In this document: positions 13,476 to 22,671 of the stretch, one piece after another | Position numbering within the stretch: position 1 is the stretch's first letter | Layout: each line of letters starts with the position of its first letter | From: Candidatus Bipolaricaulota bacterium | GTDB taxonomy: Bacteria > Bipolaricaulota > Bipolaricaulia > RBG-16-55-9 > DRXL01 | Length of the DNA stretch: 41,407 nt | Direction of reading: 5' to 3' | Assembly (NCBI GenBank): GCA_025061735.1 | Contig: JANXAU010000007.1 | Location: 1 to 41,407 of the forward strand | Translations under genes and position numbers: made by a program | The notes under the pieces: generated by a model | The model's database searches: none | What the model was told of the DNA's origin: nothing | Seen by the model: only the letters and a program-made list of their open reading frames with translations

Positions 13476-14615
13476 ATGGCCCTCTTGGCTTTAGAAGACG
13501 GCCGAGTCTTTGAGGGGCGGCCCTTCGGTGCCGAAGGCCAGGTCTGCGCCGAGGTCGTCTTCAACACGGGCATGACCGGCTACCAAGAAGTCCTCACCGA
13601 CCCGTCTTATGCCGGCCAGATCGTCTGCATGACCTACCCCCATATCGGCAACTACGGGGTCAACTCCGAAGACGTCGAGTCGCTCCGCCCCTGGGTCACG
13701 GGGTTTGTCGTGCGAGAACTCTCGCAGAACTTCTCGAACTGGCGCGGACGCCTCACGCTCGATCAGTATCTCAAAAAATACGGGATCGTCGGGATCTGCG
13801 AAGTAGATACGCGCGCCCTCACGCGCCATATTCGCGAGCAAGGCGCGATGCGCGGCGCCCTCTCCAGCGACGAGAGCGATCCCCAAGAGCTGATCGAACG
13901 CGCCCGCCGCGCCCCCACGATCTCCGAGTTTGATCACGTCCGCTCCGTCACCTGCACGCAGCCCTACGAATGGAACGAACCCCTCCCCCGCGACTGGTAC
14001 GGCCCCCAAGAAGCCAAAGAGCTGCACATCGTCGCGGTGGACTACGGGATCAAACGCAATATTCTCAGACACCTACGCAGCCGCGCCACCAAAGTCACGG
14101 TCGTGCCCAGCTACTGGAGCGCCGAGCAGATCTTGCAGCTCAAGCCCGATGGGATCTTTCTCTCCAACGGCCCCGGCGACCCCGCTATTCTGAAAGACGC
14201 CATCCGCACGGTTCGTCAGCTCATCAAGTCCGAGCGCTGCCCGATCTTCGGGATCTGTCTGGGGCACCAAATTCTGGGCTTGGCCTTGGGCGCGCGCGCG
14301 TACAAACTCAAATTCGGCCACCGCGGCGCCAACCAACCCGTCAAGAATCTCCTCACCGAGCGCATCGAGATCACGACCCATAATCACGGCTTCGCCCTTG
14401 CCGATCTGCCCAAAGAGCTAGAGTTAACTCATATCAATCTGAACGATCACTCTATCGAGGGCTTTCGCCACAAGAAGCTCCCGATCTTTGCGGTACAGTA
14501 TCATCCGGAAGCGGCTCCCGGCCCGCACGATTCCCATAATCTCTTTGAGCAGTTTATCGAGCTTATTGGCTCACCCTCACCCCAGCCCTCTCCCTGGAAG
14601 GGAGAGGGGAGTTAA
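13476..14615 (+). CDS. carA: Carbamoyl-phosphate synthase small (glutaminase) subunit
   Basis: A 379-residue glutamine amidotransferase that supplies ammonia to CarB for pyrimidine and arginine synthesis. The N-terminal domain ([32 protein letters not shown]) and class I GATase domain are intact, with nucleophile cysteine in [11 protein letters not shown] and the His/Glu pair in [12 protein letters not shown]. The natural end is near FEQFIELI; the last ~15 residues ([15 protein letters not shown]) are encoded by a palindromic repeat and are not family sequence. One base separates its stop from carB. The leader contains a terminator, suggesting attenuation. Confidence 0.96.
   Translation: MALLALEDGRVFEGRPFGAEGQVCAEVVFNTGMTGYQEVLTDPSYAGQIVCMTYPHIGNYGVNSEDVESLRPWVTGFVVRELSQNFSNWRGRLTLDQYLKKYGIVGICEVDTRALTRHIREQGAMRGALSSDESDPQELIERARRAPTISEFDHVRSVTCTQPYEWNEPLPRDWYGPQEAKELHIVAVDYGIKRNILRHLRSRATKVTVVPSYWSAEQILQLKPDGIFLSNGPGDPAILKDAIRTVRQLIKSERCPIFGICLGHQILGLALGARAYKLKFGHRGANQPVKNLLTERIEITTHNHGFALADLPKELELTHINLNDHSIEGFRHKKLPIFAVQYHPEAAPGPHDSHNLFEQFIELIGSPSPQPSPWKGEGS
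14571..14611. repeat. Palindromic repeat, family 1, at the carA/carB junction
   Basis: TCACCCTCACCCCAGCCCTC continuing into TCCCTGGAAGGGAGAGGGGAG. The arms CCCTCTCCC and GGGAGAGGG form a hairpin. The copy encodes the C-terminal tail of CarA, and its last bases (GGAGAGGGGAG) serve as the Shine-Dalgarno of carB. Confidence 0.85.
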
Positions 14616-14616
14616 T

Positions 14617-17600
14617 ATGCCCAAGCGCACAGATCTAAAGAAGATCTTGGTGATCGGCTCCGGGCCGATTGTCATCGGCCAAGCGGGAGAGTTTGACTAT
14701 TCGGGATCGCAGGCGTGCAAGGCCCTCCGCGAAGAGGGCTATGAAGTGATCTTGGTCAATAACAATCCCGCGACGATCATGACCGATCCTGAGAGCGCGG
14801 CGCGCGTCTACATCGAGCCGCTCATCCCAGAGTCGTTGGAGCAGATCATCGCGCGGGAGCAGCCCGACGCGCTCCTGCCCACCGTCGGAGGACAGACCGC
14901 GCTCAACTTAGCTGTTGCGCTGGCCAAGTCGGGGGTCTTGGCGCGCTACGGCGTCGAGCTGATCGGGGCGCAGCAACGCGCCATCGAGATCGCCGAAGAT
15001 CGCCTGCTCTTCAAACAGACGATGGAAGCAACAGGGCTAGAAGTCCCCCAAGGAGCGCTGGCGCGCTCGCTCGACGAAGCGCTCTCCATCGCGCGCGGGC
15101 TGAGCTATCCCATTCTCATACGGCCCTCGTTTACCCTTGGTGGCGAGGGCAGCGGCGTCGCCCACAACGAAGACGAACTCTACGAGAAGGCCAAACGCGG
15201 TCTTGATCTTAGCCCGGTGCACGAAGTCCTGATCGAAGAATCGGTGATTGGCTGGAAAGAGTTTGAACTCGAAGTGATGCGCGACCGCCGCGACAACGTC
15301 GTGATTATCTGTTCTATCGAAAATTTTGACCCGATGGGCGTCCACACCGGAGACTCGATCACCGTGGCGCCGGCGCAGACACTCACGGATAAAGAGTATC
15401 AGAAGATGCGCGACTGGGCGATAAGAGTCATACGCGCGGTGGGGGTCGAGACCGGGGGGAGCAATATTCAGTTCGCGGTGCACCCGCGCACCGGGCGGAT
15501 GCTGGTCATCGAGATGAACCCGCGCGTCAGCCGCAGCTCGGCGTTGGCGTCTAAAGCGACGGGCTTTCCCATCGCCAAAATCGCAGCGAAGCTTGCCGTC
15601 GGCTACACGCTCGACGAGCTGCCCAACGATATCACCAAAAAGACCCCAGCGAGCTTCGAGCCGACGATAGACTATGTCGTCGTCAAGATTCCACGCTGGA
15701 ACTTTGAAAAGTTCCCCCAAGCCGAGAGAGTTTTGGGGACGCAGATGCGCTCCGTCGGCGAGGTGATGGCGCTGGGGCGGACGTTCAAAGAAGCATTGCA
15801 GAAGGCCGTGCGCTCGTTGGAGATCGGGCGCAGCGGGCTGAGCGTAGGAGAAGCCCGCTTGCTCTCCGACGAGATGGTGCGCGAGTCTTTACAGAAGCCC
15901 AATCCCGACAGAATCTTCTATATCTATCAAGCGCTGCAAGCCGGGACTTCGATTGAGAAACTCTCTCGCTGGACGGGGATTGACCCGTGGTTTTTGGGTC
16001 AAATTCAAGAGATCGTGCTCTGCGAGAACGAGCTGCGTCGTTTAAGCTTGGACAAGATCACACGCGAGCAGCTCTGGACGGCCAAGCGATACGGGTTTTC
16101 GGATGCTCGTCTGGCTCAGCTCTGGCGCACCAGCGAGAGCGCCGTGCGCCGTCGCCGGCTCCAGCTGGGCGTAAGACCCGTCTACAAGAAAGTAGATACG
16201 TGCGCGGCTGAGTTTGAGGCCCAGACGCCCTATCTCTACTCCACCTACGAGACGGGAGAATGCGAAGCCGCGCCCACCGCGCGTAAAAAAGTGATCGTTC
16301 TTGGGGGGGGGCCGTATCGCATTGGGCAGGGGATCGAGTTTGACTATTGCTGTTGCCATGCGGCGTTTGCGCTGCGCGAGCTGGGATACGAAACGATCAT
16401 GATCAACTGCAACCCCGAGACGGTCTCTACCGATTACGATACGTCGGATAAGCTCTACTTTGAGCCGCTCACGCTGGAGGACGTGCTGCATATTATTGAG
16501 ATCGAGAAGCCTGCGGGGGTGATCGTGCAGTTTGGCGGCCAGACGCCGCTCAATTTAGCGTTAGCGCTTCACGAGCACGGGGTGCCCATCTGGGGGACCA
16601 GTCCGCAGAGCATAGATCTGGCTGAAGATCGCGAGAAGTTCGATCTTGTTCTCAGTGAGTTGGGCGTGCGGCGTCCGCGCGGCGGGATCGCCTCCTCCAA
16701 GAGCGAAGCCTTCCGCGTCGCCGAAGATCTGAGATTCCCGGTGCTAGTGCGGCCTAGCTACGTCTTAGGGGGACGGGCGATGGCCATCTGCTACGACAAA
16801 GACGATCTGGAGCGCTACATCGAAGAGGCCGTGCGGATCTCCCCGGCCCATCCCATCTTGATTGACGAGTTCCTCCAAGATGCCATCGAAATAGACGTAG
16901 ATGCCGTCGCCGACGGGCGCGACTGCGTCATCGGCGGGATTATGGAACACATCGAGCGCGCGGGGATCCACTCCGGCGATAGCTGCTGCGTGCTCCCGCC
17001 CTACACGCTGAGCGAGTCGCTGCTCTCGGAAATTCGCGAGACGACGCGCAAGCTCGCGCGGCGCCTCACCGTCGTTGGTTTGATGAACGTCCAGTATGCC
17101 GTGCAGAGAGGGCAGCTCTATGTGCTTGAGGTCAATCCCCGTGCGTCGCGCACGGTGCCGTTCGTCAGCAAGGCGACAGGGGTTCCGTTGGCCAAGATCG
17201 CGGCCAAAGTGATGGCGGGGATGACCCTCCAAGAGTTGGGGTTGAGCGACGAGCCGCGCGTGACGGGCTTTCACGTCAAGGCGCCGGTCTTCCCGTTTGA
17301 TCGCTTTATGACCGATCCCGTCTTGGGGCCAGAGATGAAGAGCACCGGTGAGGTGATGGGATCGGGCGCAACGGTGGGCGAGGCGTTTGCCAAGACGCAA
17401 CTGTATCTTCAAACACGGCTGCCGACGTCGGGAACGGTCTTGATCAGCGTCAACGATCGGGACAAGCCGGCGATCGTCCCGATAGCGCGAGCGCTCTTGG
17501 AGATGGGCTTCGAGATCGTAGCGACGCGCGGGACGGCAGAATTCTTGGCCAAGGCCGGTGTCGCGGTGAGCAGCATCAATAAAGTGAGCGAGGGGCATCC

Positions 17601-17835
17601 CCACATCGGCGATGCGTTGCGTCAGGGGCAGATTCGGTTGGTGATCAACACGCCGTGGGGCAAGCGCGCGCAAGAAGACGAGCGCGCGATCCGCATCGGT
17701 GCGGTGCGCTATCGCGTGCCCTATGTCACGACGGTCGAAGGGGCACAAGCCGTTGTAGAAGCGATCCGGGCCTTGAGAGCCGGGCCGCTGAGAGCCTACG
17801 CGCTCTCAGAGTTTCACTGCAAGCTCTGCAAATAA
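14617..17835 (+). CDS. carB: Carbamoyl-phosphate synthase large subunit
   Basis: A 1,072-residue, full-length CarB. It has two homologous ATP-grasp halves: the first from [20 protein letters not shown] with [12 protein letters not shown], the second from [20 protein letters not shown] with [11 protein letters not shown]. The C-terminal MGS-like allosteric domain includes [20 protein letters not shown]. It makes carbamoyl phosphate from bicarbonate, ammonia and two ATP. The start is the ATG at 14617, aligned with family N-termini and preceded by a purine-rich site from the repeat; the ORF-track extension overlaps carA and is rejected. The 3' end overlaps the convergent cytochrome gene by 22 bases. 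Confidence 0.97.
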   Translation: MPKRTDLKKILVIGSGPIVIGQAGEFDYSGSQACKALREEGYEVILVNNNPATIMTDPESAARVYIEPLIPESLEQIIAREQPDALLPTVGGQTALNLAVALAKSGVLARYGVELIGAQQRAIEIAEDRLLFKQTMEATGLEVPQGALARSLDEALSIARGLSYPILIRPSFTLGGEGSGVAHNEDELYEKAKRGLDLSPVHEVLIEESVIGWKEFELEVMRDRRDNVVIICSIENFDPMGVHTGDSITVAPAQTLTDKEYQKMRDWAIRVIRAVGVETGGSNIQFAVHPRTGRMLVIEMNPRVSRSSALASKATGFPIAKIAAKLAVGYTLDELPNDITKKTPASFEPTIDYVVVKIPRWNFEKFPQAERVLGTQMRSVGEVMALGRTFKEALQKAVRSLEIGRSGLSVGEARLLSDEMVRESLQKPNPDRIFYIYQALQAGTSIEKLSRWTGIDPWFLGQIQEIVLCENELRRLSLDKITREQLWTAKRYGFSDARLAQLWRTSESAVRRRRLQLGVRPVYKKVDTCAAEFEAQTPYLYSTYETGECEAAPTARKKVIVLGGGPYRIGQGIEFDYCCCHAAFALRELGYETIMINCNPETVSTDYDTSDKLYFEPLTLEDVLHIIEIEKPAGVIVQFGGQTPLNLALALHEHGVPIWGTSPQSIDLAEDREKFDLVLSELGVRRPRGGIASSKSEAFRVAEDLRFPVLVRPSYVLGGRAMAICYDKDDLERYIEEAVRISPAHPILIDEFLQDAIEIDVDAVADGRDCVIGGIMEHIERAGIHSGDSCCVLPPYTLSESLLSEIRETTRKLARRLTVVGLMNVQYAVQRGQLYVLEVNPRASRTVPFVSKATGVPLAKIAAKVMAGMTLQELGLSDEPRVTGFHVKAPVFPFDRFMTDPVLGPEMKSTGEVMGSGATVGEAFAKTQLYLQTRLPTSGTVLISVNDRDKPAIVPIARALLEMGFEIVATRGTAEFLAKAGVAVSSINKVSEGHPHIGDALRQGQIRLVINTPWGKRAQEDERAIRIGAVRYRVPYVTTVEGAQAVVEAIRALRAGPLRAYALSEFHCKLCK

Positions 17836-18572
17836 GCCACCAGCGCTTGCAAGTCTTCTTCGGAGAGCTTGTCGAACCTAGGCATCGGCCAGGGAATTCC
17901 ATCGGTTGGCCCCAGCACGTAGACCGAGAGCGGGTCTTTTAAGTGTTGGAGCTGCCACTCGTCGGTGCGCCCGTGCTTGCCCGCGCGCGTCAAGTTCGGT
18001 CCTAGCGGGCCGCCCGCCGAGCCGACAATGTGACACCCGATGCACCCTTGGCTGCTGAAGAGCGCCTTGCCGCGCTCGACTTGCTGTGGGGTAAAGCGCT
18101 CCGGGATGACGAGATTGACCGTTTCGTTCTTCGGCTCATACTGGAGATTAAAGCTCTTGACGTAGGCAACTAAAGCGTCGAGTTCTTCGGGGGCCAGATA
18201 CGCAAACGAGTTCATCATCGAGCCGGGGACGAGCTTGTGCGGGTCTATATAGTGCTCGCGGAGCCATCGCTCATCGCGGCGCATCCCCACGTTGCTCAAG
18301 CTCGGCCCAACGGGGAATCCCACCAACGGCCCACCCGGCTCTAGACGCGCCATGTGGCACGAGAGACACCCCGCCCCCTGAAAGACGAGCTTGCCGCGCT
18401 CCAGGGGCGTCAGCTTCCCTAGCGGGGAATCGGGTTTATGCGGCGCAGGGGCGCTCGCCGATTCTGAATACGAAAAGCTCTCCAAGAGCGCTAGTCCCTT
18501 AGCCGCTAACGATCCAAGCACCATCAGCACACAGAGCGCTAAGACGAAGTTTCCCCAGCGTTCACGCGTCAT
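17814..18572 (-). CDS. Membrane-anchored diheme cytochrome c
   Basis: 252 residues. One N-terminal membrane segment ([20 protein letters not shown]) is followed by two class I cytochrome c domains. Heme motifs are CLSCH (~residue 72) and CIGCH (~residue 176). Likely axial methionines are in PGSMMNSF and WPMPRF. Domain order and anchoring resemble the CcoP/CcoO-type subunits of cbb3 oxidases, but no oxidase catalytic subunit is in the window, so it may serve another periplasmic electron-transfer chain. It diverges from a TlpA-like thioredoxin and CcdA, both cytochrome c maturation factors. The leader carries a tandem 11-bp repeat. Confidence 0.9.
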   Translation of the reverse strand: MTRERWGNFVLALCVLMVLGSLAAKGLALLESFSYSESASAPAPHKPDSPLGKLTPLERGKLVFQGAGCLSCHMARLEPGGPLVGFPVGPSLSNVGMRRDERWLREHYIDPHKLVPGSMMNSFAYLAPEELDALVAYVKSFNLQYEPKNETVNLVIPERFTPQQVERGKALFSSQGCIGCHIVGSAGGPLGPNLTRAGKHGRTDEWQLQHLKDPLSVYVLGPTDGIPWPMPRFDKLSEEDLQALVAYLQSLQ

Positions 18573-18584
18573 CGCATCAACCTC

Positions 18585-18606
18585 TTTGTGTCTTATTTGT
18601 GTCTTA
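18585..18606. repeat. Tandem 11-bp direct repeat in the cytochrome c leader
   Basis: TTTGTGTCTTA occurs twice with no gap between the cytochrome -10 box and its start codon. The 11-base spacing is close to one helical turn, as in direct-repeat operators bound by a dimeric regulator. Confidence 0.6.
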
Positions 18607-18617
18607 ATTAACGCTTC

Positions 18618-18646
18618 AGTATAGAGAACGCGAGCCTGATCTTCAA
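18618..18646 (-). promoter_or_regulatory. Promoter of the diheme cytochrome c gene
   Basis: Reading leftward, TTGAAG (18646-18641), 17 bases, TATACT (18623-18618). The leader is about 40 bases, with the tandem repeat and AAAGAGGTTGAT before the ATG. Confidence 0.65.
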
Positions 18647-18654
18647 GCCCCCAG

Positions 18655-18683
18655 TTGCTCTCTCTGGAAGAGTCTATTATAAT
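18655..18683 (+). promoter_or_regulatory. Promoter of the TlpA-like gene, leaderless type
   Basis: TTGCTC (18655-18660), 17 bases, perfect TATAAT (18678-18683). The ATG at 18693 follows after nine bases (ttgccctat), without a Shine-Dalgarno. It diverges from the cytochrome promoter, with the two -35 boxes eight bases apart. Confidence 0.6.
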
Positions 18684-18692
18684 TTGCCCTAT

Positions 18693-19253
18693 ATGGGCAA
18701 GACCAAAACATCGTCAGCCACGCCCTCCAAGGGGATATTGGTGGCTGGGATCATAGCTTTCGCGCTGGGCGGTGCTATGATGCTTCTGGTGTGGAACCCG
18801 TTCTCGTCCTCCGAGGCGATCGGCCAGCGCGCGCCGGATTTTGCGCTCCATGACACCGAAGGCCGCACCGTGCAGTTGAGCGCTCTTCACGGAAAACCTG
18901 TCTTGCTCTACTTCTCCACGGCGTGGTGCATCACCTGCCGCGGCGAGACCCGCAGACTCGCTCGGTTCTATGAGCGCTACCGCGACCAAGTTCACGTCCT
19001 CTGGATCAGCTTTGATCCGTTCAACGATTCTGTAGAAGATCTAAGAGAGCACCGTCGTCTCTACGGCCACCCCGACTTTCGCTACGCCCTGGACTCCCGA
19101 ACGAAGCCCGTGGCCCATCTCTATCGCGTGCAGGAACGCGGCACGATGCTGCTCTTAAGCCCTCAGGGAGAGATTCTCTTTCGCGGCGTGCGCGCCATCG
19201 GCGATCCCAAGTTTCTTCAGCGGTTACACCAAGCTCTGAAAAGCCAGATATGA
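18693..19253 (+). CDS. TlpA/ResA-like membrane-anchored thioredoxin
   Basis: 186 residues. An N-terminal membrane anchor (GILVAGIIAFALGGAMMLLV) is followed by an AhpC/TlpA-type thioredoxin domain starting at IGQRAPDFALHD. The redox motif is WCITC. Such proteins reduce apocytochrome or other extracytoplasmic thiols with electrons delivered by CcdA. The gene overlaps ccdA by four bases (ATGA), so the two are translationally coupled, and both diverge from a cytochrome c gene. The ATG at 18693 is preferred to the TTG at 18684, which touches the -10 box. Confidence 0.88.
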   Translation: MGKTKTSSATPSKGILVAGIIAFALGGAMMLLVWNPFSSSEAIGQRAPDFALHDTEGRTVQLSALHGKPVLLYFSTAWCITCRGETRRLARFYERYRDQVHVLWISFDPFNDSVEDLREHRRLYGHPDFRYALDSRTKPVAHLYRVQERGTMLLLSPQGEILFRGVRAIGDPKFLQRLHQALKSQI

Positions 19254-19984
19254 CAGACGGGACGCTCTTGAGCTACGCGTTTGGAGTGGGAGTCTTGGCG
19301 TTTTTCAACCCGTGCGGGTTTGCGCTGCTGCCCGCGTATGTCGCGCACTATCTGGGGCAAGCTCAAACTGAAAAATCTTCTTGGTTGGATCGGGGCTTGC
19401 AGGGGCTGAAGCTTGGGCTCGCCATGAGCGCGGGGTTCTTCACGGTCTTCGCGGGGCTGGGCGTGGCGCTCGTGTTGGCGGGCCAAGTGCTCTCGCGCTT
19501 TCTGATCGCGTATGCGCCGTGGATCGGTGCGCTGATCGGCCTGATCCTCATGCTCTTGGGCGCCACGATGCTCATTAGAAGAGAGTTCTCTTTCGGCTTA
19601 CCCGTAACGGGCTTGGCGAACAGATTGCGCGGCGGGCGCAAGCCCTCGGGGCACGGCTTGCTCTACTATTATCTCTACGGCATCAGCTATGCGATCGGCT
19701 CGCTGGGCTGCACGCTCCCGCTCTTTCTCTCGGTGACGCTGACAGCGTTTACCGCGTACGGCTGGGGCGGATTAGCGAATTTCTTCGCTTACGCTGGGGG
19801 CATGACGCTGATGATGCTCGCCTTCTCGCTCTCCGTGGTCTATGCCCGCGAACTGATTCAGCACTACTTTCAAAGAATCATCCCCTACGTGCGCCCGATC
19901 AGCGCGTGGGTCTTGCTGGGGATCGGGCTGTATCTGATCTGGTATCAACTGATCTACTCGGGGGCCTTATCGTCAGCGCTTTGA
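19250..19984 (+). CDS. ccdA: CcdA-type thiol-disulfide interchange membrane protein
   Basis: A 244-residue polytopic protein of the CcdA/DsbD-beta family. It carries electrons from cytoplasmic thioredoxin across the membrane to extracytoplasmic partners. The signature FFNPCGFALLPAYVAHYLG contains the first redox cysteine; the second is in SYAIGSLGCTLPLFL. About six hydrophobic helices are visible, as expected. The start overlaps the stop of the thioredoxin gene, its likely partner in cytochrome c maturation. It overlaps the convergent HU-like gene by 12 bases. Confidence 0.93.
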   Translation: MTDGTLLSYAFGVGVLAFFNPCGFALLPAYVAHYLGQAQTEKSSWLDRGLQGLKLGLAMSAGFFTVFAGLGVALVLAGQVLSRFLIAYAPWIGALIGLILMLLGATMLIRREFSFGLPVTGLANRLRGGRKPSGHGLLYYYLYGISYAIGSLGCTLPLFLSVTLTAFTAYGWGGLANFFAYAGGMTLMMLAFSLSVVYARELIQHYFQRIIPYVRPISAWVLLGIGLYLIWYQLIYSGALSSAL

Positions 19985-20329
19985 GGCAACGCTGCCCTCT
20001 GGCTCGCGCGGCTTGATGATAAACCGTCCATTGGGAAGTTGCATGGCCACCAACTTTTGCGCGATGAGTTCGCGCAGGGGTCTGCCCGGACGGAAGCGCG
20101 GGATCACGCGAGCACTCGTGGCGATAAGCTCCTTCCGTCCCACATGCCAGCGACGCTGGTGAGGCCACACCACCGGCAAGAACGTGCCAAAACTGCGCAG
20201 CCGCACCGCCTCCCCACGCGCCAGCTCTTCCCCCACAATATCGTAAAACGCCGTAAGAAAAGCTTGAACCGATTTTCGCCTCAACCCGCTCCGCTTCGCT
20301 ATCTGCTCGATCAGCTCCGCTTGCGTCAT
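19973..20329 (-). CDS. HU/IHF-like DNA-binding protein (second paralogue)
   Basis: 118 residues. The HU fold is recognisable (MTQAELIEQIAKRSGLRRKS; RLRSFGTFLPVV; PRFRPGRPLRELI), but the DNA arm differs from HU: the INP motif is absent and replaced by a WPHQRRWHVGRKELIATSA stretch. A basic C-terminal tail is present. This may be an IHF-like or specialised nucleoid protein. The start at 20329 is chosen because GGGAGGG lies six bases before that ATG, inside the longer ORF; the ATG at 20356 has no such site. Confidence 0.85.
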   Translation of the reverse strand: MTQAELIEQIAKRSGLRRKSVQAFLTAFYDIVGEELARGEAVRLRSFGTFLPVVWPHQRRWHVGRKELIATSARVIPRFRPGRPLRELIAQKLVAMQLPNGRFIIKPREPEGSVASKR

Positions 20330-20450
20330 ATCCAACCCTCCCATATTTTTCTCCATTTTAGAAGAAATCGCCTCACAAAATCAATCTCGGTGATCTGCAT
20401 TACAGTCTGGAGACGGCTCCGCACGCCCTCAAGAGCCTCTTGTAGAGTGA

Positions 20451-20465
20451 CCAACGTCACGTTGG
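20451..20465. repeat. Perfect inverted repeat upstream of the PKD lipoprotein
   Basis: CCAACGT-C-ACGTTGG, a 7-bp inverted repeat with a one-base centre. It lies in the 215-base divergent region between the HU-like gene and the lipoprotein gene. It looks like an operator for a dimeric repressor. The rest of this region shows only a TATAGA -10-like site near 20504. Confidence 0.5.
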
Positions 20466-20544
20466 CCTCCGCACGCTGGGGGTACCGCTCTGGGGGTGGG
20501 TGCTATAGAGTAAAACCAACGTGAGAGCGCAAGGAGAGATCTCT

Positions 20545-21258
20545 ATGAAGAAGCCTTGGAGCTTGGTCATCTTGTTGATGTTGGCGGTGACGGGCTGCAC
20601 CCAGCCGGTACGCTTGGGCGAGAAGCCGGATCAGCCTCCTGTCGCAGACTTTACCCTTCAGTGTGCTGCTTGTCAGGGCGAGCGATCGGGACTGGCCCCT
20701 TTGAAAGTTCTCTTAGACGCTTCGCCCTCGACCGACGATCACGGGATTCTCTTGGTACACTGGAACTTAGGGAACGGGCGCGAGGCCACCGGCCTTCGCG
20801 TCGAGACGGTCTACGACAAACCCGGACGCTACGAGATCACCCTAACGGTCTACGACCAGAAGGGCCAGAAAGCCACGGCCAAGACCGAGATCACCGTGCT
20901 GGAGCCGCCGCCTCCTCCTTACCGAGTTGAGCGCGCCGAGAACGACCTGATGATCGTCGAGCGGATCCTCCCTAATAGAACTCTCCACGTGGGCGAGACG
21001 ATAGAGATTCGCGTGCGGGTCACGGCCAAGCGCGACATCGAGTACGTCTTCTGGCGCGAGCTGCCCGCCTATCCGCTCACCTCGCCGGAGCGCTTAGAGT
21101 TTATGATCCTATGGTTGCCCAAAGATATGACCCAAGAATGGGTGTACACGGTCACGGTGGAGGACTCCGGGCGAAGCCGGCTCGACGGAGACGGTCGCGC
21201 AGCATGGCGCGCCGAAGCCGCCGAACTGACGCTCAGCACGACGATAGAAATCCCCTAA
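20545..21258 (+). CDS. PKD-domain lipoprotein
   Basis: 237 residues. A signal peptide ends in a lipobox (MLAVTGC), so the mature protein is probably lipid-anchored at Cys18. Residues ~30-120 form a PKD domain (VLLDASPSTDDHGILLVHWN; YDKPGRYEITLTVYD). A second beta-rich module covers residues ~125-235. The start at 20545 has AAGGAGAG six bases upstream; the GTG of the ORF track lies before it. PKD domains mediate surface protein-protein or carbohydrate contacts; the exact role is unknown. Its stop overlaps that of the convergent zinc-ribbon gene by four bases. Confidence 0.82.
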   Translation: MKKPWSLVILLMLAVTGCTQPVRLGEKPDQPPVADFTLQCAACQGERSGLAPLKVLLDASPSTDDHGILLVHWNLGNGREATGLRVETVYDKPGRYEITLTVYDQKGQKATAKTEITVLEPPPPPYRVERAENDLMIVERILPNRTLHVGETIEIRVRVTAKRDIEYVFWRELPAYPLTSPERLEFMILWLPKDMTQEWVYTVTVEDSGRSRLDGDGRAAWRAEAAELTLSTTIEIP

Positions 21259-21449
21259 CGGCGATTCGAGCCGCGCGCGACCAGACCCCCGCAGTGGGGA
21301 CAGTACGTCACGGGGCCGCGATAGAAGCTCCGGCAGTGCGGGCATTGATGAAAGTCACCGCTCTTCTGGCGTTGCAAGAACAGATAGCGCACGCCCAAAG
21401 CTAAGAGTCCGCCAAAGACAAGCACTAACAGCCAGAAGCGCCAGTTCAT
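21255..21449 (-). CDS. Small membrane protein with C-terminal zinc ribbon
   Basis: 64 residues. A single N-terminal membrane helix (FWLLVLVFGGLLALGVRYLF) is followed by a treble-clef/zinc-ribbon motif, CPHCRSFYRGPVTYCPHC. The gene starts four bases after the stop of the dehydrogenase on the same strand and is probably translated from the same mRNA. No function is known; the ribbon could bind a protein or nucleic acid on the cytoplasmic face. Confidence 0.75.
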   Translation of the reverse strand: MNWRFWLLVLVFGGLLALGVRYLFLQRQKSGDFHQCPHCRSFYRGPVTYCPHCGGLVARGSNRR

Positions 21450-21453
21450 TTCT

Positions 21454-22602
21454 CTAGCTTGCTTTTAGAAAGAGCTTGAGCTGCTCGGTGATCGCATCGC
21501 CGACCTCGCTGCAACGCGCCGCGCGCTCTTCGCCCACCAGATCATAGGTCAACGGCTGACCCGCTCTCAACACGGCGATCACCGCTTGCTCTATCGCCCG
21601 CGCAGATCGCTCCAAACGCTCGTCTTGATATTTATTCGCTAACCATTCGAGCATCATTTTGGTCGTCAAGATCGCGGCGATGGGGTTGACTTTATCTTTG
21701 CCGGCGTGCTTGGGGGCGCTGCCGTGGATCGGCTCGAACATCGCGTGCTCGTCGCCGATGTTGCCCCCCGCGGCCATCCCCAAGCCCCCCTGTGTCGTGG
21801 CCGCATTGTCGCTGATCACGTCGCCCACGAGATTGGGCGCGACCACGACATCGTACCATTCGGGGTTGCGGATCTGCCACTGGCAGAACGCGTCAAAATA
21901 CGCGTAATCCAACTGAATCTCCGGGAACTCGCTCCGCCCGATCTCGGTGAAGAGATCGCGAAAGTATTTATGCGCCCCGATAATATTAGATTTGTCGACG
22001 CACGTCACTTTGCCCAATCTCTTTCGCTGGCGCGCCAGGCGAAACGCGAAGCGCACGACTTTTTCGGTGGCCGTCTTGGTGATGCGAATCGGGGTCATCT
22101 TGCCGTTGGGCAGATCGAGGGTCTCCCCGGTGTAGGCGTCTTCGGTGTTCTCGCGCACGACGACGTAGTCAACGTTTTCGGGCTTCCAGATCTGTTGGAA
22201 TTCCCCAGAGATTCTGATCTTCACACCGGGGTAGAGCTTCACGGGGCGGACGTTGGCGTAGAGATTGAGCCTCTGGCGGTTGCCGATGACCTGAGCGTAG
22301 CCGGCGAGCTGAGGGGTAGGATAGGGCTTGCCCGGCTTGGTGAAGACGGGCTTGCCGTCTATCTCATGGCCGACGGCGCCCAGCAAGATCGCATCGGCCC
22401 TCTGGCACTTCTCGAAAGACCCGTCGGGCCACTCTTTCTCGTGTTGGGCGTAGTACCAGCCCCCGCAGGGGATCTCTTCGATCTCAAAACGCATCTGAGT
22501 TTGCTCGCCCACGGTGCGCAGAACCTTCAACGCTTGGGCGATCACTTCCGGCCCGACGCCATCGCCGGGCAGCACGACGATCGAGTAGCTCTGCTTCGGC
22601 AT
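21454..22602 (-). CDS. Isocitrate/isopropylmalate dehydrogenase family protein
   Basis: A 382-residue NAD(P)-dependent beta-decarboxylating dehydrogenase. Visible motifs: N-terminal SIVVLPGDGVGPEV, substrate loop ANVRPVKLYPGV, VVVRENTEDAYTGE, the catalytic KSNI segment, the metal-binding NLVGDVISDNAA, and the cofactor loop MFEPIHGSAPKHAGK. Enzymes of this type act on isocitrate, 3-isopropylmalate, homoisocitrate or tartrate. No leu or TCA genes are adjacent to decide; ENTED favours an isocitrate-like enzyme over classic LeuB, but only weakly. The ATG at 22602 has GGGAGAAGG just before it; the longer ORF covers its own promoter. It shares a bidirectional promoter with pgsA2. Confidence 0.87.
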   Translation of the reverse strand: MPKQSYSIVVLPGDGVGPEVIAQALKVLRTVGEQTQMRFEIEEIPCGGWYYAQHEKEWPDGSFEKCQRADAILLGAVGHEIDGKPVFTKPGKPYPTPQLAGYAQVIGNRQRLNLYANVRPVKLYPGVKIRISGEFQQIWKPENVDYVVVRENTEDAYTGETLDLPNGKMTPIRITKTATEKVVRFAFRLARQRKRLGKVTCVDKSNIIGAHKYFRDLFTEIGRSEFPEIQLDYAYFDAFCQWQIRNPEWYDVVVAPNLVGDVISDNAATTQGGLGMAAGGNIGDEHAMFEPIHGSAPKHAGKDKVNPIAAILTTKMMLEWLANKYQDERLERSARAIEQAVIAVLRAGQPLTYDLVGEERAARCSEVGDAITEQLKLFLKAS

Positions 22603-22620
22603 CCTTCTCCCGTTCCTATC

Positions 22621-22671
22621 TTGGCACCCGTTAGGTTTTGGTATTATACTAGACGCGATGACCCTTGCCAA
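22621..22671. promoter_or_regulatory. Symmetric bidirectional promoter between the dehydrogenase and pgsA2
   Basis: Rightward: TTGGCA (22621-22626), 18 bases, TATACT (22645-22650), then seven bases to the pgsA2 ATG. Leftward: TTGGCA (22671-22666), 17 bases, TATAAT (22648-22643), giving a ~34-base leader for the dehydrogenase. One -10 region serves both strands. The leftward -35 lies inside the pgsA2 coding sequence. Confidence 0.75.

Noticed and set aside
14488-14616. Extended carB N-terminus in the ORF track
   Set aside because: The 43 extra residues overlap carA and translate the palindromic repeat; conserved CarB sequence begins at the ATG at 14617.
16765-17748. 327-residue minus-strand ORF
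   Set aside because: Antisense to the C-terminal half of carB, rich in His/Arg/Asp as expected of a GC-rich shadow frame.
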